From positions 558,001 to 622,000 of the forward strand of contig NZ_JQNB01000001.1 of the NCBI RefSeq assembly GCF_000745005.1: 64,000 nt of DNA, read 5' to 3'. The notes beneath the pieces are model-generated. The model ran no database searches, was not told the DNA's origin, and was given only the letters and a program-made list of their open reading frames with translations. This document shows, in pieces, positions 40,256-49,806 of the stretch; positions within the stretch are counted from its first letter, which is position 1, and each line of letters starts with the position of its first letter. A program made the position numbers and the translations under genes. This DNA is from Luteibacter sp. 9135 (lineage in GTDB: Bacteria; Pseudomonadota; Gammaproteobacteria; Xanthomonadales; Rhodanobacteraceae).

Positions 40256-42463
40256 ATGGATGTTTCCCACCTTCTCGACGACCTCAACGACGCCCAGCGG
40301 GAGGCCGTCAGCGCCCCTCCCGGGCATTACCTGATCCTCGCGGGCGCCGGCTCCGGCAAGACCCGCGTGCTGATCAACCGGATCGGCTGGCTGACCCAGG
40401 TCGAGCGTGTGCCGTCCTGGGCCATCCTGGCGGTCACCTTCACCAACAAGGCCGCGGGCGAGATGCGCTCGCGCCTGGATGGCATCATCCCGGGTGGCAC
40501 GCAGGGGCTCACGGTCGGCACCTTCCACGGCATCGCGCATCGCCTGCTGCGGCGCCACTGGCGTGAAGCCGGGTTGGTGGAAGGCTTCCAGATCCTCGAT
40601 TCCGACGACCAGCAGCGCCTGATCAAACGGGTGATCGCCGGCATGGGGCTGGACGAAGCGCGCTTCCCGCCGCGCCAGGCTGCCTGGCAGATCAACAACT
40701 GGAAGGACGAAGGCAAGCGCCCCGACGGCATCGAGCACCGCGACCATCCGGTGACGCGCACCTTCGTCGAGGTGTACAAGGCCTACGAGCAGCAGTGCCA
40801 GCGCGCCGGTCTGGTGGATTTCGCCGAGTTGCTGCTGCGCGCGCACGAGTTATGGCTGAAGGATCCCCAGGTTCTCAAGCACTACCAGGACCGCTGGCGC
40901 TACCTGCTGATCGACGAGTTCCAGGACACCAATACGCTGCAGTACGCCTGGATCCGCGTGCTGGCGGGCAGCACCGGGCAGGTGTTCGTCGTGGGTGACG
41001 ACGACCAGGCCATCTACGGCTGGCGCGGCGCCAAGGTGGAGAACGTGCAGCAGTTCCTGCGCGATTTCCAGGGCGCGAAGACGATCCGCCTCGAGCAGAA
41101 CTACCGCTCCACGTCCACCATCCTCAACGCCGCCAACGCGGTCATCGCGCGCAACGGCGGGCGCCTGGGCAAGCAGCTGTGGACCGACGGCGGCGCGGGC
41201 GAGCGCATCGCGCTGTACGCGGCCTACAACGAGCAGGACGAAGCGCGCTTCGTCATCGAGCGCATCCGCGAGCACGTGGCCGAACACGGCAACGCGCGCG
41301 ATTGCGCCATCCTCTATCGCTCCAACGCGCAGTCGCGCAACTTCGAGGAACAGCTGATCCAGCGCGACCTGCCCTACCGTGTCTACGGGGGCCTGCGCTT
41401 CTTCGAGCGTGCCGAGATCAAGGACGCCCTGGCCTACCTGCGCCTCGCCTCCAACCGCCACGACGACGCCGCGTTCGAGCGCGCCGTGAACACGCCTCCG
41501 CGCGGCATCGGCGACCGCACGCTCGACGAACTGCGTCGCCGTGCGCGCAGCGACGGCAGCTCGATGTGGGAAGCCACGCTGACCGAGGCCTCCATCGGCG
41601 GCCTGGCCGGGCGGGCCAAGAACGCCCTGAAGGCGTTCATCGGCCTGATCGACAACCTGGCGCGCACGTTCGGCGGCCACGACAACGTCAGCGGCGACGA
41701 ATCCCCCACCGCGCTCAACCTGGCCGAGCAGATCGAGCACGCGATCCTGCACACCACGCTGCGCGATTTCTACGAGAACGACAAGCGCGGCAACGGCGAG
41801 GCGCGCGTCGAGAACCTCGACGAGCTGGTCAACGTGGCCAGCCGCTTCGAGATGACGCCGGAGGACATCGACGCCGGCCTCAACGAACTCTCCGCCTTCC
41901 TCTCGCATGCCACGCTGGAAGCCGGCGAAGGCCAGGGCGAGGCCTGGGACGATTGCGTGCAGCTGATGACGCTGCACTCGGCCAAGGGCCTGGAGTTTCC
42001 TGTGGTGTTCCTGGTCGGCATGGAGGAAGGCCTGTTCCCGAGCCAGCGCTCAACCGAGGAAGAAAACCGCCTCGAGGAGGAACGCCGCCTGGCCTATGTC
42101 GGCATCACACGCGCGCGTGAACGGCTGTTCCTCTCCCATGCGGAGTCCCGGCGCATGCACGGTACCGAGATGCTGGCGCGGCCCTCGCGCTTCCTCGGCG
42201 AGATCCCGCCCGAGCTGATCGACGAACTGCGCCCCCGCGTGCAGGTGTCGCGTCCTGCCTACGCCGACCGCTTCTCGGGTGGTTCGTCACTGGAGGAGGC
42301 CTCGCCCATCCGCCTCGGCCAGCGCGTCAGCCATCCGAAGTTCGGCGAAGGCACCCTCGTCAGCGCCGAAGGTGCGGGTTCGCACATGCGCGTGCAGGTG
42401 AACTTCGAGGATGCCGGCAGCAAGTGGTTGGTTTACGCTTACGCCAATCTGACCGTGTTGTAA
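40256..42463 (+). CDS. uvrD: DNA helicase II UvrD
   Basis: 735-residue SF1A 3'-5' helicase acting in nucleotide excision and mismatch repair. Visible motifs: LNDAQREAV (Q motif), AGAGSGKTRVLINRI (Walker A), AVTFTNKAAGEM (Ia), LLIDEFQDTN (II), VVGDDDQAIYGWRGA (III), LEQNYRST (IV), LMTLHSAKGLEFPVVF (V) and LAYVGITRARERL (VI). The C-terminal Tudor-like domain ends VSHPKFGEGTLVSAEG to YAYANLTVL. Length is typical. Confidence 0.97.
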   Translation: MDVSHLLDDLNDAQREAVSAPPGHYLILAGAGSGKTRVLINRIGWLTQVERVPSWAILAVTFTNKAAGEMRSRLDGIIPGGTQGLTVGTFHGIAHRLLRRHWREAGLVEGFQILDSDDQQRLIKRVIAGMGLDEARFPPRQAAWQINNWKDEGKRPDGIEHRDHPVTRTFVEVYKAYEQQCQRAGLVDFAELLLRAHELWLKDPQVLKHYQDRWRYLLIDEFQDTNTLQYAWIRVLAGSTGQVFVVGDDDQAIYGWRGAKVENVQQFLRDFQGAKTIRLEQNYRSTSTILNAANAVIARNGGRLGKQLWTDGGAGERIALYAAYNEQDEARFVIERIREHVAEHGNARDCAILYRSNAQSRNFEEQLIQRDLPYRVYGGLRFFERAEIKDALAYLRLASNRHDDAAFERAVNTPPRGIGDRTLDELRRRARSDGSSMWEATLTEASIGGLAGRAKNALKAFIGLIDNLARTFGGHDNVSGDESPTALNLAEQIEHAILHTTLRDFYENDKRGNGEARVENLDELVNVASRFEMTPEDIDAGLNELSAFLSHATLEAGEGQGEAWDDCVQLMTLHSAKGLEFPVVFLVGMEEGLFPSQRSTEEENRLEEERRLAYVGITRARERLFLSHAESRRMHGTEMLARPSRFLGEIPPELIDELRPRVQVSRPAYADRFSGGSSLEEASPIRLGQRVSHPKFGEGTLVSAEGAGSHMRVQVNFEDAGSKWLVYAYANLTVL

Positions 42464-42530
42464 GGGGCGCCAGGGCCATCGATCGGCCGGGGCCGCAACG
42501 CGGCCCATGGACGCCGGGGGAAAGCGATAC

Positions 42531-44246
42531 ATGATCGTCGGGATCGATCTGGGCACCACCAACAGCCTCGTGGCCGCATGGGTCGACGGCGTGCCTCGGC
42601 TCATACCGAATGCGCTCGGTCGCACGATCACACCGTCCTGCGTGGGCATCGACGACGATGGCCGTGTCCTGGTCGGCGAAGCCGCCCGCGAGCGCCTGCA
42701 GACCCATCCCCAGCTCACCACCTCGCTGTTCAAGCGTTACATGGGCAGTACGCGCAGCGTACGACTGGGCGACCGCGACTACCGCCCGGAAGAACTGTCC
42801 GCCCTCGTGCTGCGCTCGTTGAAGGCGGACGCGGAGGCTCACCTCGGCCAGCCCGTTACCGAGGCGGTTGTCACGGTGCCGGCGTATTTCTCCGATGCCC
42901 AACGCAAGGCGACGCGTCTTGCCGGCGAACTGGCCGGCCTGAAGGTGGAGCGACTGCTCAACGAACCCACCGCGGCCGCGCTCGCCTATGGCCTGCACGA
43001 CGACGGCGGCGAAACCCAGTTCCTCGTGTTCGATCTGGGCGGCGGCACCTTCGACGTATCGGTGCTGGAGATGTTCGATGGCGTGATGGAAGTGCGGGCA
43101 AGCGCCGGCGACAACATGCTCGGCGGTGAGGACGTCACCACGCTGATCGTGGATCTCGCCTTTACCCAGGGCCTGCCCGAAGCGGCGCGCAACGATGCCG
43201 TATTCATGCAGCGTCTGTCGGCCCGCGCCGAGGCTGCCAAACATGCGCTGACGACCCGCGGAAGCGTTGCCTTCGAGATGGCCTGGCAGGACACCGCGGT
43301 GCTGGTCGCCGTCGACACCGGCATGCTGGAGACGGCGGCGCAGCCGCTGCTCAACCGGCTCTGGCGCCCGATCGAGCGGGCCCTGCGCGATGCGCGCATT
43401 CGCGCGGCCGACCTGGACAACATCGTGCTGGCCGGCGGCGCCACGCGCATGCCGATGATCCGCGCGCTGGTCACGCGGATGTTCGGTCGTTTTCCCGCGG
43501 TGGGTCACAACCCCGATGAAGTGGTCGCCCTCGGCGCCGCCGTGCAGGCCGGGCTGAAGATGAAGGACAAGGCGCTCGACGAGCGGGTGATGACGGATGT
43601 CTGCCCCTACACGCTCGGCACCGAGGTGGCCCGCTTCCTCGACGACGGCTCGCAGACGCCCGGGTTCTACGCGCCGGTGATCGAACGCAACGCCGTGGTG
43701 CCCGTGAGCCGCGTGCAGCGATTCGTTCCGGTATCGCCGCAGCAGAAGCAAATCCGCATCGGCATCTATCAGGGCGAGTCGCGCATGGTCCGCGACAATA
43801 TCGCCCTGGGCGAGGTTACCGTGCCGCTATCGCCCGGCCCCGGTCATGCCGAGGGCGTGGATGTGAGGTTCACCTACGACGTCAACGGCCTGCTCGAGGT
43901 GGAAGTGACCGTGGTGGCCACGGGTGAGATGGCGCGCGCGGTGATCGAGAGCGGCGATGCGCACATGCCCCCCGATGAAGTGGCCCGGCGTCTGGCGGCG
44001 CTGGCCGAACTCAAGATCCATCCACGCGACACGCTGGAGAACCGCACGTTGCTGGCGCGGGCGGACCGGCTCTACGAACAGCTGCTGGGTGAGGTGCGCG
44101 AGCGTCTGGGCGAGCGCATCCTGCGCTTCGAGCAGGTGCTGGCCACGCAGGACCCTCGGCTGATTTCCCGGGACAGTACCGCGTTCCGCGAAGCCGTCGA
44201 CGCCATCGAACACGACCACCGTTTCGCGGTGCCACCCTCGGAATGA
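42531..44246 (+). CDS. hscC: HscC-type Hsp70 chaperone
   Basis: 571-residue short Hsp70. The ATPase domain has GIDLGTTNSLVAAW, VVTVPAYFSDAQRKAT, LNEPTAAALAYGL, FDLGGGTFDVSVLEM and LAGGATRMPMIRALV. The C-terminal lid is shorter than that of DnaK, as in HscC (556 residues in E. coli), which is thought to restrain sigma-70 activity. ATG 42531 has GGGGGAAAG upstream and gives the family start; ATG 42507 is in frame. Overlaps its J-like partner gene by ATGA. Confidence 0.92.
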   Translation: MIVGIDLGTTNSLVAAWVDGVPRLIPNALGRTITPSCVGIDDDGRVLVGEAARERLQTHPQLTTSLFKRYMGSTRSVRLGDRDYRPEELSALVLRSLKADAEAHLGQPVTEAVVTVPAYFSDAQRKATRLAGELAGLKVERLLNEPTAAALAYGLHDDGGETQFLVFDLGGGTFDVSVLEMFDGVMEVRASAGDNMLGGEDVTTLIVDLAFTQGLPEAARNDAVFMQRLSARAEAAKHALTTRGSVAFEMAWQDTAVLVAVDTGMLETAAQPLLNRLWRPIERALRDARIRAADLDNIVLAGGATRMPMIRALVTRMFGRFPAVGHNPDEVVALGAAVQAGLKMKDKALDERVMTDVCPYTLGTEVARFLDDGSQTPGFYAPVIERNAVVPVSRVQRFVPVSPQQKQIRIGIYQGESRMVRDNIALGEVTVPLSPGPGHAEGVDVRFTYDVNGLLEVEVTVVATGEMARAVIESGDAHMPPDEVARRLAALAELKIHPRDTLENRTLLARADRLYEQLLGEVRERLGERILRFEQVLATQDPRLISRDSTAFREAVDAIEHDHRFAVPPSE

Positions 44247-45451
44247 GCACGCCCACCTCGACACCGTGGCACCTGGAGGCGCTGGGTCTGCCCGCGCACG
44301 CCGATCGCGTGGCGGTCCGCCGCGCCTATGCGGCCGCGCTGCGCCGTGTCGACCCGGCGGTAGACCCACGGGGGTTCGCGCACCTGCGCGAGGCCTACGA
44401 GGCGGCTCGCGCGTGGTGCGAGGCCATGGCCGCCGACGCCGCGGCAAGTGAGCCCCCCGTGGAAGTAAGCGCGGAGGCGCCACACGAAACCGCCCAGGAT
44501 GTCGCGGAACCACCGTCCGGCAACGCGTCGGCCGATGCCGCCATCCCGCCGGGTGACGAGGTCGAGCACAACGAGGCTGTCGGAACCGCGACCGATCCCA
44601 CGATCGTCCTGGCCTGGCGATTTGCCGCCGACGTGGCGGCGCAGACCCCCGATGAGGTGGCGACCTCGCTCACGCAGGCCCTGGCCGAAGTACGCACGCA
44701 GTACATCGACGCGCCGGGACGCTTCGAGGAACACCTGATCGACCTGATCGGCCTGCAGCGCATCGGCCATCGCGCGGCGGTGTTCGCGGCGATGGAGGAC
44801 CAGTGCCACTGGCGCGAGGTGGGCCACCTGGCGTCCCTGGGCGAACGTGGCCGCTGGATCGAAGCCGTGATGGTGCAGCGCGATGCCTGGGCCCAGCTCG
44901 ACAGCGGCTGGCGCGAGGCATGGCTGGCGCGCTTCGTCCGCGCGGAGGCGGGGCTGGACCGCTCGCTGTTGCGCGACTGGCCCGACGTGGCTCGTCTCTA
45001 CCAGCGCTATCCGGCGTGGATCGGCCTGCACCTCTCGGCGGCCACACTGAGCACATGGCAGGCCCTGTTCGATGCACAGTCGCCCTCGACGCGCGACGAA
45101 CTGACACGCATGGCCGCACCGGATTCGGCCTACCTGCCCGCCCACGTGGCGCGGGCACGACAGCGGTCCGGGCAACGGTCCACCCGACTGACGGTTAGCG
45201 GATTCGTGTTGGCCGCGCTGGTGGGCATCGCCAACCTCGTCTCCACCGGCTTGCGCCAGGGCGGTACCGCAGCGAACGGCTACTCGACGGTGCCTGCGGA
45301 TACACCGCGTCAGTGCGTCGAACTCTACGTCGAGCTCGACAAGCCCGATGCGCTGAAAGGCCGATTATCCGAGGACGTAAAACGCCTGAAGACACGAGCC
45401 GATCGCTGCGCTGGCGCGGGGCACTGGCATCCGCCGGTGCCCCCTCGCTGA
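44243..45451 (+). CDS. J-like partner protein of HscC with degenerate HPD motif
   Basis: 402-residue protein similar in layout to E. coli DjlB/DjlC, the HscC partners. A J-like N-terminus (WHLEALGLPAHADRVAVRRAYAAALRR, then DPRGFAHLREAYEAA) is followed by an acidic linker, a central helical region, and one membrane helix near residues 315-335. Where functional J domains have HPD, this has V36-D-P-A39, so His and Asp are lost. ATGA overlap with hscC indicates tight coexpression. Converges on hemY with one base between stops. Confidence 0.8.
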   Translation: MSTPTSTPWHLEALGLPAHADRVAVRRAYAAALRRVDPAVDPRGFAHLREAYEAARAWCEAMAADAAASEPPVEVSAEAPHETAQDVAEPPSGNASADAAIPPGDEVEHNEAVGTATDPTIVLAWRFAADVAAQTPDEVATSLTQALAEVRTQYIDAPGRFEEHLIDLIGLQRIGHRAAVFAAMEDQCHWREVGHLASLGERGRWIEAVMVQRDAWAQLDSGWREAWLARFVRAEAGLDRSLLRDWPDVARLYQRYPAWIGLHLSAATLSTWQALFDAQSPSTRDELTRMAAPDSAYLPAHVARARQRSGQRSTRLTVSGFVLAALVGIANLVSTGLRQGGTAANGYSTVPADTPRQCVELYVELDKPDALKGRLSEDVKRLKTRADRCAGAGHWHPPVPPR

Positions 45452-45452
45452 C

Positions 45453-46706
45453 TCAGGGCGACAGGCGCGGTACGCCGTGCTGGTCGCGCTCTTCCACAGC
45501 CGTTACGCGGGTATCGATGCGACGCGAGCGAACCTCGGGCAAGGCTTCGGTGGCCTCGCCACGTGCCAGCGCCAGGGCATTGCGATAGCAACGCTGGGCG
45601 ATGTCGGCATGATCCTCGCCCACATACACGTCGCCCAGGGCCTCCCAGGCATCGGCACTGGGCGCGATGGCAAGCGCCCGCTCGAGGTACGGCCTGGCCT
45701 TGCCCCACAAGCGCACCCGCACGCACATGCGACCCACGGCCGTCAGCAACGCGGCATCGTTGGGATGGGTGTCGATCCAGGCTTCCGCCTTGCGCAGGCG
45801 CTGGTCGATGTCTTCGGCGCCCATGCCGCCGTACGTCGCCACGAGGGTCGGCGACCATTCGCGACGCAGCGCGGTTTCGATCTCGTCCATCGCGGCCATG
45901 GTCTGGCCATGCCGTGCGGCGTGCCGCGCATACGCGTCGACCACCGCGGGAAGGCGGCGCTGGCCCTTCGGCAGTTGCGACCACGCCGCGGACAACGAGG
46001 CGCCGTCGGGCGTGCCGGCGATGTACGCGGCCACGACGCGCGACTCGAGCTCGGCCATGGCGCGGGGGCCCAGTTCACTACTCTTTTGCAGCGGCTCGAT
46101 GGCCCTCACGGCGTTACGCGTTTCGCCCGTTTCCAGCGACGCCTCGGCGAACTCGATCCAGCCCGCGGTTGTCAGCGCGCCGCTGTCGGCTTCAGGCGCC
46201 AGCAAGGCCGCCGCTTCCGACGAACGACCCGCGCGACGCAGCAGGCGTGCCCGCAGCACACGCGCCGCGCGGGGCGTTTCCTGCGCGGCCTGGTCCAGTG
46301 TCTCAAGGGCGCGCGTGGATTCACCGTGCCGCTCCGCCGCTTCGGCGGCGGCCAGCAGGGCCGGCCCACGCACGGATGAATAACGCGCCGCCCGGTTGAG
46401 GTCGCGCTCGGCTTCGCCGTGACGGCCTTCGACCAGCGAGACCAGTCCGTCCGACAGGCGCCGGCGACTCACGTGGCGATGGCGCCGCGTCATGGCGCCG
46501 AACGGCCAGCGGATCAGGGCGACCAGCAGCGTGATGGCGGCCCAAGCCAGCAGGAGGATGGCCACGGCCGTGACCACGGTCATCTGCACATTGGTGCCGC
46601 GCAGGTGGATGAGCACGTAACCCGGGTCGTCCGCCACCCAATGCCACGCGAACGCGGCGATGGCCGCGACGAGAATCAGACCGACGATCCAGCGCCAGAG
46701 CTTCAT
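45453..46706 (-). CDS. hemY: HemY, haem-biosynthesis-associated TPR membrane protein
   Basis: 417-residue inner-membrane protein. Two membrane helices (about 6-22 and 42-66) lead a cytoplasmic or periplasmic TPR-rich helical domain (repeats such as AAEAAERHGESTRALETLDQA). Typical HemY; the role in the late porphyrin pathway is unproven. Start overlaps the hemX stop (ATGA). Third gene of hemD-hemX-hemY. Confidence 0.93.
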   Translation of the reverse strand: MKLWRWIVGLILVAAIAAFAWHWVADDPGYVLIHLRGTNVQMTVVTAVAILLLAWAAITLLVALIRWPFGAMTRRHRHVSRRRLSDGLVSLVEGRHGEAERDLNRAARYSSVRGPALLAAAEAAERHGESTRALETLDQAAQETPRAARVLRARLLRRAGRSSEAAALLAPEADSGALTTAGWIEFAEASLETGETRNAVRAIEPLQKSSELGPRAMAELESRVVAAYIAGTPDGASLSAAWSQLPKGQRRLPAVVDAYARHAARHGQTMAAMDEIETALRREWSPTLVATYGGMGAEDIDQRLRKAEAWIDTHPNDAALLTAVGRMCVRVRLWGKARPYLERALAIAPSADAWEALGDVYVGEDHADIAQRCYRNALALARGEATEALPEVRSRRIDTRVTAVEERDQHGVPRLSP

Positions 46707-47914
46707 GGCGTGGCCTTCGGGGAGGACGCCGCCGACGTGGCGGGCGCGGGCGCGGCAGGGGGCGTCGAGGCCGGGGCCACCGCAGTCGCTGTCGCGGCGG
46801 GCGCCGATGCACTGGCGGCATGGGCCGGCGCAGCGGTGTCGCCGCCCTTGAGGGCGTGCACCGAGCGCAGGCTGCGCAGTTCGGTCAGCGCGGCGCCGAG
46901 CTTGGGCGCATTACCCTTCGCCTGGCTGGCGAGCAACGCAGTCACCCGCGACCGGGCGGCCTGCACGGCAGGCGATGCCGTGTCGAAACGTGTCGACAGC
47001 GTGGCATCCACCCGCTTCAGGGCAGCCTGCCGGCCGGTGTCGTCATACGCCAGCACCGCCGCTTCGGCGTTGGCGACATCCAGCGCCGCCAGTTCGCGGG
47101 CGATGCGATCGTCCGCCAACCCCAGTGGCGTACCGTCGTCATGGCTGACCTTGACGATGCTGCCGAGGGCATCGCCGGCACGCTGCCAGAAACCACGATC
47201 CTGCGTGGCATCGGCCGGCGCATCGCTGTTCCTCAGCGGCAACGTGGGCAGCTGGGCGCGCAGGTCGGCCAGCGTCGCCAGGTCGCTGGCCCGCGCCGGC
47301 GGCGCGATGCCATTCAGTGCCTGGCGCTCGGCGGACAGGCTTTGGCGCACCGTGGAGAACGCGGCATCGTTCACCGCGGCCAGCGTCGTGTCGGCGAGGT
47401 CGTAGGCAGCCAGCGCAGCGTTGGCATCACCGAACAGGGCGAAGCGTTCCTTCGCCATGCGCAGCAGCGATTCGGTTTCATCGAGCAGCATCGCATCATG
47501 GCCGCTGAGGCTACGCTCGGACAGGTTGGCGACCGCATCCTCGAGATTTTTCGTACGCTCGGACACGCCCTGGATCGCTTCGCGCGCGGAGCGGTTCACG
47601 CCATCGGTATCGCCGACGCGGCGCCGGAGGTTGGCGTTGTCGTCGCGCAGGCCGTCCACCGCGGCTTGCAGCGTGTCGACCTGGCCCCGCAGGCCATTGG
47701 CGGCGCCGATGTCCTGGCGCATGGTCCAGACGGTCCAGCCTGCATAACCGGCGGCACCCAGCGCGGCCAGCGAGAACAGGATCGCGATCGCCAGCGCGCC
47801 GCCGCCGCGGCGTGGCGCCGGGTGGGGCGCACGCGTGGCGCGCGCGGTCGGGGACACGGCAGCCGGGGCGGGCTGCGCCGGAACGGAATCGCTCGGTGGG
47901 GTCTCGGTCGTCAT
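46703..47914 (-). CDS. hemX: HemX, uroporphyrinogen-III C-methyltransferase-like membrane protein
   Basis: 403-residue protein: disordered Pro/Ala-rich N-terminus, one membrane helix (about 40-62), a coiled coil (about 68-130, MRQDIGAANGLRGQVDTLQA) and a helical domain with the family segment SESLLRMAKERFALFGDANAAL-like pattern (LLDETESLLRMAKERFAL). It lacks a catalytic SAM domain despite the historical name. ATG 47914 is chosen; ATG 47923 is in frame. A second low-complexity Ala/Pro tail ends the protein. Confidence 0.9.
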   Translation of the reverse strand: MTTETPPSDSVPAQPAPAAVSPTARATRAPHPAPRRGGGALAIAILFSLAALGAAGYAGWTVWTMRQDIGAANGLRGQVDTLQAAVDGLRDDNANLRRRVGDTDGVNRSAREAIQGVSERTKNLEDAVANLSERSLSGHDAMLLDETESLLRMAKERFALFGDANAALAAYDLADTTLAAVNDAAFSTVRQSLSAERQALNGIAPPARASDLATLADLRAQLPTLPLRNSDAPADATQDRGFWQRAGDALGSIVKVSHDDGTPLGLADDRIARELAALDVANAEAAVLAYDDTGRQAALKRVDATLSTRFDTASPAVQAARSRVTALLASQAKGNAPKLGAALTELRSLRSVHALKGGDTAAPAHAASASAPAATATAVAPASTPPAAPAPATSAASSPKATP

Positions 47915-47960
47915 GGGGCGCATGCTAGCAGGCCATACGCCAACGCACGGACTACATCCC

Positions 47961-48740
47961 TCAACGGCGCGTGAACGACACCTGGCTGGCCGCGGCGAGG
48001 AGATCCGAAGGCATGGCCGAATCAGCCACCACCACGCGCTCGAAGCCCACCGCCGTGGCGACATCGCGCAGGCGTTCGCTGCTGACGACGGCCACGGCCT
48101 GGACCAGCCGGCGCCAGGCCGGCGCGATCAGCGCGCGATGCAGGTGATCCAGGGCTTCGGCGCTGGACAGCAGCACCGCCGAACGCCGGGTGAGTTTCAG
48201 CAGGGGATCGATGTGGCGGCGATCCAGCCGCGGTGCCACACGGTGGTAGACATGGATCTCGCTGAGCCGGGCACCCCGTGCCGCCAGCTGTTCACGCAGC
48301 ACCCCGCGCCCGCCCGGCGCGCCGATCAGGGCCACCCGCCGGCCCTGGATGTCGGCCAGTTCGGGCAGGCCCAGCACGCCCTCGCTGTTCTGCGAGGCCT
48401 CGGGAAACCGGGCGTCCGGCAGGTTGGCGGTGCGCAGGGCGCGGGCCGTGCCGCGACCCACGGCGATGACCACCGCACGCGTGGCGAGAGGCAGGACATC
48501 GGCGGCGAAGCGCACGGCGGCCGGGCTGGTGAACACCAGCACGTCGCCCTCCAGCGCCCGGCGCAGTTCCGCATCGACGGCGCTGGCGTCTTCGGTGGCG
48601 CGCAGGGAAAGACCCGGCACGCTGACGGGAATACCGCCCAGCTTGCGCACACGCCGGCTCATCGGCCCCGCGGTGCCGGCGGGGCGGGTGATGACGACCG
48701 TGACGTTGCGAAGCGGCTGGGTACGGCTCACGAGGGGCAT
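47961..48740 (-). CDS. hemD: Uroporphyrinogen-III synthase
   Basis: 259-residue enzyme that closes hydroxymethylbilane with inversion of ring D to give uroporphyrinogen III. Two alternating alpha/beta lobes are seen, with VVITRPAGTAGPMSRRV, LVFTSPAAVRFAADVL, ALIGAPGGRGVL and VLLSSAEALDHL. ATG 48740 (MPLVSRTQ) gives a normal N-terminus; longer frames extend into the divergent thioesterase region. Heads hemD-hemX-hemY; hemC is not adjacent. Confidence 0.92.
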   Translation of the reverse strand: MPLVSRTQPLRNVTVVITRPAGTAGPMSRRVRKLGGIPVSVPGLSLRATEDASAVDAELRRALEGDVLVFTSPAAVRFAADVLPLATRAVVIAVGRGTARALRTANLPDARFPEASQNSEGVLGLPELADIQGRRVALIGAPGGRGVLREQLAARGARLSEIHVYHRVAPRLDRRHIDPLLKLTRRSAVLLSSAEALDHLHRALIAPAWRRLVQAVAVVSSERLRDVATAVGFERVVVADSAMPSDLLAAASQVSFTRR

Positions 48741-48851
48741 CCGGCGAGTGATACGGGAGCATAGGAACATGGGGTCGGCTGCACCAATGCCGAAGGTTGG
48801 GTCGCCATACGGATGCGAACGGTTTGCCTCGCCTCGTAGACTTGGCCGCTT

Positions 48852-49316
48852 ATGACCTCGACAACCCACGACCTCGCCCTTCTCGAGCGTTTCATCCTCG
48901 ACGGCATCCCCCTCGCGCAGGCCATGCAGGTGCGTCTTGCCGAGTTCGATGGCGAGCGTCTGGTCATGACCGCGCCCCTGGCCCCCAACATCAACGACAA
49001 GGCCTGCGCCTTCGGCGGCAGCCTGGTCACCCTGATGACCCTGGCCTGCTGGAGCCTGGTCGAGACCATGCTGCGCCGACGCGGCAGCGACTGCGACGTG
49101 TTCGTGGCCGACTCGACGGTGCGCTACCTCGACCCGGTCTGGACCGATCTGCGCGCCGAGGCCCGGCTGGCGCCCGGCGCGCGCTGGACGTCGTTCTTCG
49201 CCATGCTGGACGGCAAGGGCCGCGCCCGCGCTGACTTCACCTGCATCGTGCCGGGCGACGACGGCAAGCCGCTGGCCAGCATGGACGCACGCTTCGTCGC
49301 CAAACGCCGGGCATAA
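48852..49316 (+). CDS. YiiD-type thioesterase domain protein
   Basis: 154-residue hotdog-fold protein matching the C-terminal thioesterase domain of YiiD: LAPNINDKACAFGGSLVTLMTLACWSL carries the conserved Asn, Asp and Gly residues, followed by VADSTVRYLDPVWTDLRAEA. Probably hydrolyses an acyl-CoA; substrate unknown. Divergent from hemD and 29 bases upstream of a lipoprotein gene. Confidence 0.85.
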   Translation: MTSTTHDLALLERFILDGIPLAQAMQVRLAEFDGERLVMTAPLAPNINDKACAFGGSLVTLMTLACWSLVETMLRRRGSDCDVFVADSTVRYLDPVWTDLRAEARLAPGARWTSFFAMLDGKGRARADFTCIVPGDDGKPLASMDARFVAKRRA

Positions 49317-49345
49317 TGCCAGCCGACGCCCCGAAGGACCTCGCC

Positions 49346-49759
49346 ATGCGCCGACTTGCCCTGCCCGCCCTGTGCTTCGCCCTGCTCAGCCTCGCCGGCT
49401 GCGCCACGGACAAGCGCAACCAGGCGCTGACCACGACCCTGCAGAACTATGCCGGCTCGATCCGCTGGGGCGATTTCACCGGCGCCCAGGTCTACATCGA
49501 CCCGACCTACGCGGAAGAACATCCGCTGAGCTCGATCGAGCAGGGTCGCCTGGCCCAGTTGCGCGTCACCGGCTACGACGAGGGCGGCGGCCCGCGCCCG
49601 GACGGCGAAGACGAGGTGGTGCAGGTGGTCCAGATCAGCGTGGTGAACATCAACACGCAGGCGGAGCGCAGCATCGTCGACCGCCAGCGCTGGCATTACG
49701 ACCGCGAGAAGGGCAAATGGCGACTGATGACCGGGCTGCCGGACTTCACGGTGCACTGA
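49346..49759 (+). CDS. Conserved lipoprotein of unknown function
   Basis: 137-residue lipoprotein: signal peptide with lipobox LSLAGC, then a small alpha/beta domain (IRWGDFTGAQVYIDPTYAEEHP, VNINTQAERSIVDRQRWHYDREKGKW). The pattern of strands ending in RQRWHYDxExGKWRL is common in small NTF2-like or cystatin-like lipoproteins. Role unknown. AAGGA precedes ATG 49346. Likely in an operon with the thioesterase gene. Confidence 0.75.
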   Translation: MRRLALPALCFALLSLAGCATDKRNQALTTTLQNYAGSIRWGDFTGAQVYIDPTYAEEHPLSSIEQGRLAQLRVTGYDEGGGPRPDGEDEVVQVVQISVVNINTQAERSIVDRQRWHYDREKGKWRLMTGLPDFTVH

Positions 49760-49765
49760 AGCCGC

Positions 49766-49771
49766 TATAAT
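49766..49771 (+). promoter_or_regulatory. Consensus -10 box upstream of the rhodanese-like gene
   Basis: Perfect TATAAT 36 bases before ATG 49807 and immediately after the lipoprotein stop. -35 candidates at 16-18 base spacing (ACTTCA/CTTCAC) are weak. Confidence 0.4.
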
Positions 49772-49806
49772 CGACCGTTTAGCCCTGTTGGCACGCGGAA
49801 GACCCG

